Assembly (NCBI GenBank): GCA_946186125.1
Contig: CAMHLZ010000004.1
Coordinates: forward strand, 1 to 64,000
DNA from: an uncultured Lachnospira sp.
GTDB taxonomy: Bacteria > Bacillota > Clostridia > Lachnospirales > Lachnospiraceae
Length of the DNA: 64,000 bases
Reading direction: 5' to 3'
Positions 19,293-29,902 of the stretch are shown here, in pieces; the first letter of the stretch is position 1, and each line of letters opens with the position of its first letter. Made by a program: the position numbers and the translations under genes. The notes under the pieces are model-generated. The model did not search any database. It saw nothing but the letters and a program-made list of their open reading frames with translations, and was not told the DNA's origin.

Positions 19293-20468
19293 CTAATTAC
19301 TCTCTTCTCCGCCAAGCAATTGTTTTGCAAGTGCCTGTGCATCAATTATCCTTATATCGTCCGGTACTACCTGTCCATAAGTTACGTATGAAAGTGCAGC
19401 TCCGGTTTTAAGTTTGATATTCAATATATTACCCAATGTAGATGTCTCATCTAATTTAGTGAATATGAGTTTGAATTTGCCAATTTTCTCATATACATCT
19501 ACAATATTTAACAGATCTTTATACTTAGTAGCAGCACTAAGTACAAGATATATTTCTTTCATCATGTTCTCAGTCGTAACACTGTCATTAATAAGGTGCT
19601 TCATTTCATCGCACTGTTCTTTGTTTTTGTGTGAACGTCCTGCTGTATCAACAAGTACAATGTCATAGTCTTCAAATTCATTGATAGCACTATTCAATTC
19701 TTCTAACGTATATACGACTTTTATTGGCACGCCAAGAATGTTTGCATATGTCTTTAACTGTTCTACTGCCGCTATCCTGTACGTATCCGATGTTATCATT
19801 GCAACCTTAAGCTTCTTATCAAGTTTAAATGAAGATGCCAGTTTTGCAATGGTAGTAGTCTTTCCAACCCCAGTAGGGCCTACAAAGAAAACCAGTTTAG
19901 ACTTATTATTGTCTGTATCAATTCTTACTGTTTCTCCAAGTTTTAATATTATTTTTTGATAAATTCCCGGTAGAATTGTATCTATATTGGCATCTTTTTT
20001 CAAAGACGACTCTACCTCACTTATAATTTTATTTGCATATTTTTCATCAACTTCATTTTCCAGTAATTGATTATATACCAGCTGGATAAAAGCAAAATTT
20101 GGATTCTGTTCTTTTTGATCTGCAATTTTATTTTTATTGTCTTCCTGCTTTTCCGGTTCATTTTTTATCTGACTTGCTAACATTTCTTTTAAGCTGTCAA
20201 GTTTTTCTTCTATCGCCGTGGATGATGTTTCTTCTTTTTCATCATTTTTTCCAACAGCAAGATTTATTGCGTTAGTCGGAATCGGCGAAGTTGGAACACG
20301 TTCCTCAAGTGCTGCCGTAACTTCAACAATATCTTTTTTAAACAGTCTTTTAAGTCCCTTGTGCTTAATTGTCTTTATATTTAATACTACTGCTTCACTC
20401 CCCATCTCTTCTTTTGCCTGTAGTATAGCATCTTTTTCATTTGATGCCTGAAATTTTTTTATAATCAT
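19293..20468 (-). CDS. flhF: Flagellar SRP-like GTPase FlhF
   Basis: N-term MIIKKFQASNEKDAILQAKEEMGSEAVVLNIK; GTPase VFFVGPTGVGKTTTIAKLAS, VDTAGRSHKN. Confidence 0.96.
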   Translation of the reverse strand: MIIKKFQASNEKDAILQAKEEMGSEAVVLNIKTIKHKGLKRLFKKDIVEVTAALEERVPTSPIPTNAINLAVGKNDEKEETSSTAIEEKLDSLKEMLASQIKNEPEKQEDNKNKIADQKEQNPNFAFIQLVYNQLLENEVDEKYANKIISEVESSLKKDANIDTILPGIYQKIILKLGETVRIDTDNNKSKLVFFVGPTGVGKTTTIAKLASSFKLDKKLKVAMITSDTYRIAAVEQLKTYANILGVPIKVVYTLEELNSAINEFEDYDIVLVDTAGRSHKNKEQCDEMKHLINDSVTTENMMKEIYLVLSAATKYKDLLNIVDVYEKIGKFKLIFTKLDETSTLGNILNIKLKTGAALSYVTYGQVVPDDIRIIDAQALAKQLLGGEESN

Positions 20469-22504
20469 GCTATGCTCACCATCCCAACTGATTTCAATTC
20501 AACGTCAGACTCAATTTCGTTATAAGAAACTACTATTAAGTCTTTTATATAATCCTCCGTAAGACGTTTAAAATACATTCTTACAATAGGAGAAGTAATT
20601 ATTATTGATGCTTTTCCCATATCTTCAAGTTTCTTAACCTGTTCCTTAACAGACGTTATAATCGCCTTTGATTTTTCAGGTTCAAGATTCAGATATACTC
20701 CCTGTTCCGTCTGTTTAACAGAATTCATAATCTCCTGCTCTACATTTGGATCCAGTGTAACAACGGTAGTAGATTCGTTTGAAGGGAAATACTTACTTGA
20801 AATAGCTCTCTTAAGTCCCTGTCTGACATATTCCGTCAAAACATCAGTATCTTTTGTTACCGCTGCATAGTCTGCCAGTGTCTCACATATCGAAGGAAGA
20901 TCTCTTATAGAAATGCCTTCATGCAAAAGATTTTGAAGCACCTTTTGTATCTCACCAATTCCAAGCAGTTTTGGAACAAGTTCATCTATAAGCGTCTGGT
21001 TATTATCTTTAATATTATTAATAAGATTCTGTACATCCTGACGTGACAGCAGGTCAGCAATATTACTTCTTACTACCTCTGTCAAGTGTGTAGCTATAAT
21101 AGAAGGCGGATCAACTACCGTATATCCTAAAGTCTCCGCTCTCTCTCTCTGACTTTCGGTAATCCATAATGCAGGCAGATGATACGAAGGCTCAAATGTC
21201 GGTATTCCCGTTATCTCTTCCTCAACTATACCAGGGTTCATTGCCATATAATGATCAAACAGAATCTCTCCTTCACTTACCTGGATACCCTTTATTTTTA
21301 TTATATACTGATTAGGATTCAGCTGTATATTATCTCTTAATCTGATAATAGGAACAACCGCTCCTAACTCAAGCGCTATCTGTCTTCTTATCATTACTAC
21401 CCTGTCTATCAAATCTCCACCCTGATTAACATCAGCAAGTGGTATAATTCCATATCCAAATTCCAATTCTATAGGATCAACCTGCAACAGTGAAACAACA
21501 TTTTCCGGCTTCCTTATCTCTTCTGCTTCCTGTTCGGTACTGTCTACTTCAGTTTCAATCTCCTCAATTCCCTGCTGCTTGTTCATTGAAAATCCCAATA
21601 CAACCGCCAGCGCACCAAATGGTACAAAGATGTATATAGGGAGCGGTGTCGTAATACCTAAAAACATCAATACTCCACCTACACACCACAATACTTTTGG
21701 AATACTCATAAGCTGCTTAAATATCATTGCACCAAGATCAGCCTCATCTCTGGTATCCTTTGTAACCAGAATACCCGTAGCCAGTGATATCATCAGCGAT
21801 GGTAATGCACTTACCAGACCATCTCCAATAGTCAATATAACATACTTATCAAGCGCATCATTTATTCCCATTCCCTGTCTTAATACTCCCATTACAATTC
21901 CACCGACAATGTTGATTAATGTAATCAGCAGACCAGCCATGGCATCTCCCTTAACATACTTTACGGCACCGTCCATGGAACCGTAAAACGCTGACTCTGC
22001 CTGAATCTTTTCACGTCTTTTTTTAGCTTCTGCATCAGTAATCGCACCTGTATTCAAATCCGCATCAATAGCCATCTGTTTACCCGGCATGGCATCAAGC
22101 GTAAATCTTGCCGTTACCTCTGCTACTCTTTCTGAACCCTTATTGATAACCATAAACTGTACAATCAATAATATAATAAATACGATAATACCTATTACTA
22201 TATCTGAACCACCTACAAATCTTCCAAATGTTTCTACAACTTTTCCGGGATCTCCGGTTCTGAGTATCAATTTTGTAGATGATATATTCAATGATATTCT
22301 AAAAAGTGTAGTCAAAAGCAAAATCGTCGGAAATGATGACATGTCCATGGATTCTTTTGAAAACAATGCATTAAATAACACAACCAATGCTACAAACATA
22401 TTAAATGCCAACAACACATCCAGCATCGAAGAAGGTACTGAGATAATCATAAATACTATTGCTGCTAACAGATATATACCAACAAACAAGTCTGATTTCT
22501 TCAT
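20465..22504 (-). CDS. flhA: Flagellar export component FlhA
   Basis: FPTILLLTTLFRISLNISSTKLIL...VFIILLIVQFMVINKGSERVAEVTARFTLDAMPGKQMAIDADLNTG. Confidence 0.98.
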   Translation of the reverse strand: MKKSDLFVGIYLLAAIVFMIISVPSSMLDVLLAFNMFVALVVLFNALFSKESMDMSSFPTILLLTTLFRISLNISSTKLILRTGDPGKVVETFGRFVGGSDIVIGIIVFIILLIVQFMVINKGSERVAEVTARFTLDAMPGKQMAIDADLNTGAITDAEAKKRREKIQAESAFYGSMDGAVKYVKGDAMAGLLITLINIVGGIVMGVLRQGMGINDALDKYVILTIGDGLVSALPSLMISLATGILVTKDTRDEADLGAMIFKQLMSIPKVLWCVGGVLMFLGITTPLPIYIFVPFGALAVVLGFSMNKQQGIEEIETEVDSTEQEAEEIRKPENVVSLLQVDPIELEFGYGIIPLADVNQGGDLIDRVVMIRRQIALELGAVVPIIRLRDNIQLNPNQYIIKIKGIQVSEGEILFDHYMAMNPGIVEEEITGIPTFEPSYHLPALWITESQRERAETLGYTVVDPPSIIATHLTEVVRSNIADLLSRQDVQNLINNIKDNNQTLIDELVPKLLGIGEIQKVLQNLLHEGISIRDLPSICETLADYAAVTKDTDVLTEYVRQGLKRAISSKYFPSNESTTVVTLDPNVEQEIMNSVKQTEQGVYLNLEPEKSKAIITSVKEQVKKLEDMGKASIIITSPIVRMYFKRLTEDYIKDLIVVSYNEIESDVELKSVGMVSIA

Positions 22505-22530
22505 GATTTTCTGTACTTCCTTTCTCTAAT

Positions 22531-23661
22531 CTATCGTCCTTCACCCTTAATATTATATACGAATGCGAGCACTTCGGCAACCGCCTGATACAATTCCTCT
22601 GGTATTTCTCTCCCTATTTCGACATTAGCATATAATGCTCTTGCGAGTGGCTTATTTTCAACAATCTCTACATTAGCCTCTCTGGCTTTTTCTTTTATCC
22701 TCTGAGCAACATAATCCGCACCTTTTGCAACAACTACCGGTGCCGGTGCTACACTCAGATCATATTTTAATGCAACAGCAAAATGTGTCGGGTTTGTAAT
22801 TACAACATCTGCATTGGGTACGCTTTGCATCATTCTGCTCATTGATGCCTTTTGCATAACACGTCTCTGCTGTGCTTTTACCTGCGGATCTCCCTCAGAA
22901 TTCTTCATTTCGTCTTTTACTTCCTGCTTAGTCATCTTCATATCTTCATGAAACTTATGTTTCGACCAGAAAAAATCCGCAATCCCTATAAAAATATATA
23001 TACCACAAATTTTAATAGCCAGCGTAAGTGCCAGATCACCTATCGTTGACAATGCTGTTATCAATGGAACATCATACCATCTGAACCAATAATATAACTT
23101 ATCTTTAACTGTTCCATATACTACATAACTGCTTATCAGAACAAGCCCTAACGACTTAACCAGATTCATTATTGACTGTGATGAGAACATTCTCTTAAAT
23201 CCGCTGACAGGATTAAGCTTACTGAACTTTGGCTGCATAGGTTTAAATGTTACCTTCCATTTAACCTGTAATACCTCCCCCACAATCGTCAACACAAATC
23301 CTACTAAAAAAATAGGCCACACCAATTTAATTGATGCAATAACCATGTCTATTAACAGACTTTTTAATGCATTTAACGATATTTCGTTATGATAAGGATT
23401 AGCATAAGTTGGTATCATTCTGTATACCGTCGCATAGATTTCAATTAATCCATAGCCTATTCTGCCTATTATTGCTTTTAGCAGGTAAAATGTTACGAGC
23501 AAAACAACAGCAGTAACTAAGTCTTTACTCTTTGCTACATTACCTTCATTTCTTGCATCATCTAACTTTTTTGCTGTAGGCTCTTCGGTTTTTTCTCCAC
23601 CTTCACCTTCTTTTGCAAAAAATTGAAGATTTATCTTATATTGTCTCTCAACAATTATCAT
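22531..23661 (-). CDS. flhB: Flagellar export switch protein FlhB
   Basis: EEPTAKKLDDARNEGNVAKSKD; VVITNPTHFAVALKYD cleavage-site motif. Confidence 0.98.
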   Translation of the reverse strand: MIIVERQYKINLQFFAKEGEGGEKTEEPTAKKLDDARNEGNVAKSKDLVTAVVLLVTFYLLKAIIGRIGYGLIEIYATVYRMIPTYANPYHNEISLNALKSLLIDMVIASIKLVWPIFLVGFVLTIVGEVLQVKWKVTFKPMQPKFSKLNPVSGFKRMFSSQSIMNLVKSLGLVLISSYVVYGTVKDKLYYWFRWYDVPLITALSTIGDLALTLAIKICGIYIFIGIADFFWSKHKFHEDMKMTKQEVKDEMKNSEGDPQVKAQQRRVMQKASMSRMMQSVPNADVVITNPTHFAVALKYDLSVAPAPVVVAKGADYVAQRIKEKAREANVEIVENKPLARALYANVEIGREIPEELYQAVAEVLAFVYNIKGEGR

Positions 23662-23662
23662 A

Positions 23663-24439
23663 TCACACCATGTTCCTCATAATCGTTTCAACATATTTCT
23701 GCATCGTTTCTGATATAAATCCGGATATTACCGGCATAAGCCGTACTGTCACAAACATAATAAACATTCCTGTCATCAGTTTGATTTGAATTCCCACGGC
23801 GAACATATTCATCTGAGGTGCTACTTTTGCCATAATACCTAATACACAGTTCATAATTAACATGGCTGAAAACACAGGTAATGCAATTCTAAATCCGATA
23901 ATAAAATAATCTGACATAAATCCGATTACTGTTTCATTTAGTTTCTGTGTCAGTTTTATCCCACCAACCGGTATTAATGAAAAAGACTCCGTAATTGCAT
24001 TAATCAGGTATATATGCATATTTGATGCCATCATAAGCATCATAACAAAATACATATACATTGTACCTGTAATACTACTCTGAGTCCTTGTTGTCGGATC
24101 AAACTGCTGTGCCATTGCAAGTCCGATATCCATATCTATCAGTCTTCCGGCAAAGTTAATAACCATTGTGCATATAAATGCCGAAAAACCAATAAGTAAT
24201 CCTGCCATGCTTTCCTTAACAATCAATGTTGCATATCCTAATACCGTATTGTAACCTAACTGCTGTGCGGGAAGTACTTCATACAAAATTACCGTTAAAA
24301 AAAATGATAAGCCTAACTTTATCTTCATAGGAACACCCGTCTGTGAAAAAAAGGGTGCAACAGATATGAACGACGCTATTCTGACCAATATAAGCAAAAA
24401 CCACTCCATACCTTTTATCGATAAATTCACGTCTATCAT
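23663..24439 (-). CDS. fliR: Flagellar export protein FliR
   Basis: ESMAGLLIGFSAFICTMVINFAGRLIDMDIGLAMAQQFDP; gene order. Confidence 0.95.
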   Translation of the reverse strand: MIDVNLSIKGMEWFLLILVRIASFISVAPFFSQTGVPMKIKLGLSFFLTVILYEVLPAQQLGYNTVLGYATLIVKESMAGLLIGFSAFICTMVINFAGRLIDMDIGLAMAQQFDPTTRTQSSITGTMYMYFVMMLMMASNMHIYLINAITESFSLIPVGGIKLTQKLNETVIGFMSDYFIIGFRIALPVFSAMLIMNCVLGIMAKVAPQMNMFAVGIQIKLMTGMFIMFVTVRLMPVISGFISETMQKYVETIMRNMV

Positions 24440-24702
24440 CTTATATATCCCTCAAAATTCCATAAATTCTGCATTAAAGTAACGATGCTGTTCAAAATAA
24501 AATTACCAAATACTAATATTCCTACAAATATCCCAAACAATTTTGGAATAAATGTAAGCGTCTGTTCCTGTATCGATGTAACAGTCTGAAATATGCTGAC
24601 AATCAAACCTATCAACAACGATAAAATCAATAACGGACCCGATGTAATGATAATCGTCCATAATGTTTCACTTGTTATATTAAGAACTGCCTCTGTAGTC
24701 AT
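24436..24702 (-). CDS. fliQ: Flagellar export protein FliQ
   Basis: 88-aa two-TM LIVSIFQTVTSIQEQTLTFIPKLFGI. Confidence 0.96.
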   Translation of the reverse strand: MTTEAVLNITSETLWTIIITSGPLLILSLLIGLIVSIFQTVTSIQEQTLTFIPKLFGIFVGILVFGNFILNSIVTLMQNLWNFEGYIR

Positions 24703-24719
24703 TCTTTTATCCCTTCATG

Positions 24720-25550
24720 CTATGTTACAAATGTCTTTACCAGATTGATTATGATAAGATTCCATCCATCTGCCAATACAAACAATAATATCTTAAACGG
24801 CATGGAAATCGTCGTTGGCGGCAGCATCATCATACCCATGGACATCAATGTCGAAGCAACAACCATATCAATTACAATAAATGGTACATATATTAAGAAA
24901 CCTATCCAGAAAGATATACGAAGCTCACTTAATATAAATGCAGGTATCAATACTTCAGTTGGAACTTCATCTCTCGATGCAATACTGTCTATCTTTGCAA
25001 CAGAAGCCATGGCATCTAAATCTTCATCTTTTACATTTTTAAGCATAAATCCTCTGATTGGCTTAAGACCCGCATCAAAAGCCTGCTCTGTCGTAATCTC
25101 GCCCTTTGAATATGGCTGTATGGCATCCACATTGATTTGATTAAATACCGGAGCCATGATAAAAAATGTTAAAAACAAAGATATACCAACCAATACCTGA
25201 TTTGGCGGTGCCGTCTGCGTAGCAAGTGCTGAACGCGTAAAATGCATTACAATCAATATTCTTGTAAATGAAGTCAGCATAATAAGCAAAGACGGACACA
25301 ATGAAATCAATGTCAATACGATTAATATCTGCAATGCACCCGTAAGACTTGTATCACCGTCTCCCGACGTAATCCTGATACCAAGCAGATCTTTCGCATC
25401 GCTATCAGTATCCGCCGTTATAGATGCATTATCATCCAAAGTTGACATAGTAGCTTTAACTGGCAGAACATTCTGAAACAGTAAGGTCAATATAAGCAGA
25501 CACAATACAATGATTTGTTTTTTATTTTTTTTCTTTCTGTCCATCATCAT
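24720..25550 (-). CDS. fliP: Flagellar export protein FliP
   Basis: LISLCPSLLIMLTSFTRILIVMHFTRSALATQTAPPNQVLVGISLFLTFFIMAP. Confidence 0.97.
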   Translation of the reverse strand: MMMDRKKKNKKQIIVLCLLILTLLFQNVLPVKATMSTLDDNASITADTDSDAKDLLGIRITSGDGDTSLTGALQILIVLTLISLCPSLLIMLTSFTRILIVMHFTRSALATQTAPPNQVLVGISLFLTFFIMAPVFNQINVDAIQPYSKGEITTEQAFDAGLKPIRGFMLKNVKDEDLDAMASVAKIDSIASRDEVPTEVLIPAFILSELRISFWIGFLIYVPFIVIDMVVASTLMSMGMMMLPPTTISMPFKILLFVLADGWNLIIINLVKTFVT

Positions 25551-25902
25551 TATCTTCCTTATTTTTCATCTTCTCAAACATTTCACTAAACGTTCTGACA
25601 TCCATATCCGGAAGCATAGATTTTTTATCTTCTGTCTCCGGAAGCACTATACCTTCTTTATCAACTTTACAAACCATGGTTACATTGTCTTTGCATATTG
25701 CAACAGCAACATATTCTTCGCCAATACGTATCAGCTGTATATATTTATTATTAGTTAATCTGTAGGTTTCTATTAAATCAAAATTATGTCCTTTCATCGT
25801 CTGCTTTTGATAATTTCCTACAAACCTGGTCGTAAGATAAGTCATCAACAATACAAACGCAAACATAACCAATGCTGCAACTAATTTAATTACCTCATCC
25901 AA
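25522..25902 (-). CDS. fliO: Flagellar biosynthesis FliO
   Basis: Single-TM N-term and FliO fold (LIETYRLTNNKYIQLIRIGEEYVAVAICKDNVTMV); precedes fliP. Confidence 0.85.
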   Translation of the reverse strand: MDEVIKLVAALVMFAFVLLMTYLTTRFVGNYQKQTMKGHNFDLIETYRLTNNKYIQLIRIGEEYVAVAICKDNVTMVCKVDKEGIVLPETEDKKSMLPDMDVRTFSEMFEKMKNKEDNDDGQKEKK

Positions 25903-25908
25903 TTCTTA

Positions 25909-26271
25909 CTAACCTACTGCTTTCTTCACAGCTTCTATAACTCTGTCAGCCTGGAAAGGTTTTACAATAAAATCTTTCGCTCCTGACTGTATTGACTCTA
26001 TAACCATTGCCTGCTGTCCCATAGCTGAGCACATGATAACAGCGGCTCCCGGATCCATTTCCTTTATTTTTTTAAGAGCCTGTATTCCATCCATCTCCGG
26101 CATTGTAATATCCATCATTACTAAATCAGGCTTTACTTCACTGTATTTTTCTACAGCCTTTGCTCCGTTTTCAGCTTCTCCTGCGATATTATATCCATTT
26201 TTTGTAAGGATATCCTTAATCATCATTCTCATAAACGCTGCATCATCACATATTAAAATATTCTTTGCCAT
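25909..26271 (-). CDS. cheY: Chemotaxis response regulator CheY
   Basis: Stand-alone receiver MAKNILICDDAAFMRMMIKDILTKNGY...GAKDFIVKPFQADRV. Confidence 0.94.
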   Translation of the reverse strand: MAKNILICDDAAFMRMMIKDILTKNGYNIAGEAENGAKAVEKYSEVKPDLVMMDITMPEMDGIQALKKIKEMDPGAAVIMCSAMGQQAMVIESIQSGAKDFIVKPFQADRVIEAVKKAVG

Positions 26272-26295
26272 TTTTCTTCTCTCCCATCATGAAGT

Positions 26296-27513
26296 TTATT
26301 TTATTATTTCTGTAATTCGTACACCAAAGCTCTCCTCGATAACAACTACCTCTCCTTTGGCTACAAATTTTCCATTAACTAACACATCTACCGGTTCACC
26401 AGCTATCTTGTCCAATTCTATAATTGTTCCAGGTGAAAATTCTAAAATTTCCTGAATCGACTTATTGGTTCTACCCAGTTCCACAGTTACATTAAGAGGA
26501 ACATCCATAATAAGATTAATGTTCTCTTTCTGCGACACCCCACTTATATCACCCGTAAATGCCTGAAACTGTGCAGGTTGTACATTAACCTCCTGTACCT
26601 GTGGCATTCCGGGATACGGCATTCCGGGATACGGCATTCCAGGATACGGCATTCCGGGATACGGCATTCCAGGGTACGGCATTCCCTGTGGCTGCTGTTC
26701 CGGTATCGGCTGTGGTACCGGCTGTGGTACCGGCTGTGGTACCGGCTGCGGCGCCGGCTGTGGTTCCGGCTGTGCTGCCGGTTGTGGTTCCGGCTGTGCT
26801 GCGTCAGATAAACCATTTCCCGTAACAGAATTACATAACATTTTTGCAAAGTCTATAGGAAACAATTGCATCATTTCGCTGTTAACCAAATCCCCAATTG
26901 TCATCTGAAATGAGTTTTTTACAAAACGTTCTTTCAGGAAATTTGCAATATCTTCTTCTGCTAAGTAATCATTCAAATCTATAAGACTTGCCGTAGGCGG
27001 ACTGATATCTATCTTCATATTTAACATTGAAGAAAGTGATGTTGAAGCTGATCCCATCATCTGGTTCATAGCCTCACATATAGCACTTAAGTGCAATTCA
27101 CCTAATTCTCCTTCAATATTTGTTCCATCGCCACCCATCATCAGATCGGCAATTACCTTAACATCTTTTTCCTTAAGTATTAATATATTATTGCCATCAA
27201 GACCTTCTCTATATTGTATCTGAAGGAATACACAAGGTCTGTCATAGCTTGATACCAAATCATTCCATTCTGCTAATGAAACAACAGGCACACTTATATC
27301 TACCTTCTGATTTACTAATGATGACAGCGTCGTTGCTGCCGTTCCCATGCTTATATTAGATATCTCTCCAATGGTATCTTTTTCAAAATCCGTAAGCTCT
27401 GAACCACTACTTTCAACACTTTGTGTCGTTTCCGGCTCTTCAGAAGGAGAGTCATCATTGCTGATTCCATTCAGCAAAGCATTTATTTCTTCTTGAGAAA
27501 GCATTCCATCCAT
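26296..27513 (-). CDS. fliY: Flagellar motor switch protein FliN/FliY with Pro-rich repeat linker
   Basis: N-term FliY MDGMLSQEEINALLNGI, CheC-like domain, C-terminal SpoA/FliN domain (VPLNVTVELGRTNKSIQEILEFSPGTIIELDKIAGEPVDVLVNGK). Confidence 0.94.
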   Translation of the reverse strand: MDGMLSQEEINALLNGISNDDSPSEEPETTQSVESSGSELTDFEKDTIGEISNISMGTAATTLSSLVNQKVDISVPVVSLAEWNDLVSSYDRPCVFLQIQYREGLDGNNILILKEKDVKVIADLMMGGDGTNIEGELGELHLSAICEAMNQMMGSASTSLSSMLNMKIDISPPTASLIDLNDYLAEEDIANFLKERFVKNSFQMTIGDLVNSEMMQLFPIDFAKMLCNSVTGNGLSDAAQPEPQPAAQPEPQPAPQPVPQPVPQPVPQPIPEQQPQGMPYPGMPYPGMPYPGMPYPGMPYPGMPQVQEVNVQPAQFQAFTGDISGVSQKENINLIMDVPLNVTVELGRTNKSIQEILEFSPGTIIELDKIAGEPVDVLVNGKFVAKGEVVVIEESFGVRITEIIK

Positions 27514-27518
27514 TTTGC

Positions 27519-28496
27519 TTACTCCTCTCTAATTATTGATGTAACACGTACAGCATAATTATCTGATGCTGCACCGGGAAGAGCCTTAAACTTTTTGATA
27601 TTTCCAACATATATCTCAAGTTCATCTTCAATTCCCGAATTAAGTTTAATTATATCACCTCGCTGTAAGTTCATGAAGTCATTTACTGAAATCGAGCTTA
27701 CACCAAGCACTGCCTTCATTGGCACGGAAGCTTTTGAAATAAGATATTCAATGTCTTCGCCATAATACTTTTCATCTACTTCCTGCATTGTCGAATACCA
27801 ATACTTAGTATTCAATTTATCCATAACTTCTTCCAAGGTAAGATACGGAAGACAGACATTCATCAATCCTTCCACATCTCCTATCCTCAGATTCAAAGTT
27901 ACAATCGCTATCATCTCCGTCGGAGATACAATCTGAGCAAACTGAGAATTTGTCTCAATTCTTTCAAGTCGTGGTTCCAATTCAACTACGTTTTGCCAAG
28001 GTTCTCTCAACAAATCAACACATATGGATAATATTCTTTCAATAATGGTAACCTCGATCTCCGTAAAATCTCTCTTCTTTTCTATTGTCATTCCCGAACC
28101 GCCAAGTAATCTGTCTATAATTGCATAGCCAAGATTTGAAGCAAGTTCAACAATTATATTACCTACTAAAGGTCTGAAATTCACTATTCCCAACAAAACC
28201 GGATTTGACAATGCATTCGAGAATTCCGAATACGCCACCGCTTCTGAGTTTACTACTTCTACCTGTACATTTTTTCTTAAATATGCCGGTAAATTCGTAT
28301 ACAGTAAACGTCCATAGTGTTCAAATATAATTTCCAAGGTACGGAGATGCTCTTTTGAAAATTTTGCCGGTCTTGAAAAGTCATAATTCTTTATTTGTTG
28401 TGTGTCAGCATCTTTATATTCATCAGCATCAAGTTCTCCTGAACTCAACGCATTTAAAAGGCTGTCAATCTCTTCCTGGGATAATACTTCACCCAC
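27519..28496 (-). CDS. fliM: Flagellar motor switch protein FliM
   Basis: VLSQEEIDSLLNALSSGE; YDFSRPAKFSKEHLRTLEIIFEHYGRLL. Confidence 0.98.
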   Translation of the reverse strand: MGEVLSQEEIDSLLNALSSGELDADEYKDADTQQIKNYDFSRPAKFSKEHLRTLEIIFEHYGRLLYTNLPAYLRKNVQVEVVNSEAVAYSEFSNALSNPVLLGIVNFRPLVGNIIVELASNLGYAIIDRLLGGSGMTIEKKRDFTEIEVTIIERILSICVDLLREPWQNVVELEPRLERIETNSQFAQIVSPTEMIAIVTLNLRIGDVEGLMNVCLPYLTLEEVMDKLNTKYWYSTMQEVDEKYYGEDIEYLISKASVPMKAVLGVSSISVNDFMNLQRGDIIKLNSGIEDELEIYVGNIKKFKALPGAASDNYAVRVTSIIREE

Positions 28497-28528
28497 GTAT
28501 CTTCACCTCCCGCATAATCAAGTAAAAT

Positions 28529-29035
28529 TTACTGAATAGTTGTACTGCTGAAGATTACCCCTACTATGAATTTAGAATCATACATTTCCTGAAGATTTAC
28601 TAATATTTCCTCTCTGATTGTATCAGGAGAAGACTGTAATTCATCAGCTGTATACTTCTGCACTACATCCTGAACCTGCTGTGTAATGTCACCTGTATAT
28701 TCCTGTAATGTAGCTGACAATTTTTCATAGTCTTTGTCAGTTTTATTAATCTTAAGCTGTGGATAAATAACTGCATAATGTTCTTTTCCATCAGCTCCTG
28801 ATTTCAACTTAATCGTAAGCTTAACATCCGGATTATATGTCTCCGTATCATTAAGCGCAAGCTCAGTCTCTTCTTCATCCAGTTCTTTTTCAATATCAAT
28901 AGCCTGAGCCACTTTTGAAATAACAGCATTTGAACTGTTTGTTGAAGGTATAACTACAATCGCCATAATCGCCGTTAATATTGTATTGGTCAATACAAGA
29001 ACAAGCGTTATGATACTTAAAATGCTTTTTTTCAT
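28529..29035 (-). CDS. fliL: Flagellar basal body-associated FliL
   Basis: Single-TM N-terminus, position between motB and fliM. Confidence 0.8.
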   Translation of the reverse strand: MKKSILSIITLVLVLTNTILTAIMAIVVIPSTNSSNAVISKVAQAIDIEKELDEEETELALNDTETYNPDVKLTIKLKSGADGKEHYAVIYPQLKINKTDKDYEKLSATLQEYTGDITQQVQDVVQKYTADELQSSPDTIREEILVNLQEMYDSKFIVGVIFSSTTIQ

Positions 29036-29069
29036 ATTATTTTACACCTGCTTCCCTAAATAAGTATAA

Positions 29070-29900
29070 CTAGTAATTGCTTATTTCATTGAATATTTTT
29101 ATCTCAACACGTCTGTTCTGTGCTCTTCCCTCAGCCGTATCATTAGACGCTATCGGATCATTTTCCCCTCTTCCAGAAGCCTTCATTCTGCTTATATCCA
29201 TTCCCTTTTTACTCACAAGATACATCAGTACTGTCTTAGCTCTTGCACTTGACAAATCCCAGTTATCATCATACTTAGGATCATCAATCAATGGAACACT
29301 ATCTGTATATCCTGTTATCTCTACCATATTACCTTTGTAATTATTAAGTATATCTCCTATCTTATCTACCAGTAACATTGCATCATCTCTGATACTTGCC
29401 TTTGCAGAATCAAACAATAATGCACCATTTAATGTTATCTGCACATATTGTGAGGTGAAATCAATGTCTATCGAACCTGCAACATTCTGCTTTGCAGCTT
29501 CACTTTCAATCTGTTCTGCCATCTTTTCAGATTCTTCAAGACCTTCTTTCTGAATCTGCTCTAATACTGTATCACCTTCACTACTACCTTCATCCTTGCT
29601 TATCTCATCACTGTTACCTTCATTATTCAGTCCAAGGTCTTCATAATAATCATCTAACTGATTCAAATCAGCAACCCCGGTAGAAATCAATGTTCCTTCT
29701 ATAACAGAAGCCGAACCACCTTCCATAATCCCAAAGCTGGCAGACAACGAAGCAACCAGCTCTTCAAATTTTTCCTGATCGACTGTTGACATGGCAAACA
29801 ATAAAACGAAGAAGCATAACAACAAGTTCATCAAATCACTAAAAGTAGCCATCCATGCCGGTGAACCTGCCGGTGGATCTTCCTGTTTTCTTTTAGCCAT
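29070..29900 (-). CDS. motB: Flagellar motor stator protein MotB
   Basis: PAWMATFSDLMNLLLCFFVLLFAMSTVD; OmpA-like ITGYTDSVPL...SSARAKTVLMYLV. Confidence 0.96.
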   Translation of the reverse strand: MAKRKQEDPPAGSPAWMATFSDLMNLLLCFFVLLFAMSTVDQEKFEELVASLSASFGIMEGGSASVIEGTLISTGVADLNQLDDYYEDLGLNNEGNSDEISKDEGSSEGDTVLEQIQKEGLEESEKMAEQIESEAAKQNVAGSIDIDFTSQYVQITLNGALLFDSAKASIRDDAMLLVDKIGDILNNYKGNMVEITGYTDSVPLIDDPKYDDNWDLSSARAKTVLMYLVSKKGMDISRMKASGRGENDPIASNDTAEGRAQNRRVEIKIFNEISNY

Positions 29901-29902
29901 TA

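Noticed and set aside
26544-26849. Overlapping ORFs (PGMPY repeat region) on both strands
   Set aside because: Shadow frames of the FliY linker repeat (periodic 15-bp units), not genes.
20465-28496. Numerous plus-strand ORFs of 65-150 aa antisense to flhA/fliP/fliY
   Set aside because: Antisense to highly conserved export and switch genes, with unnatural Ser/Thr/Ile composition; no independent support.
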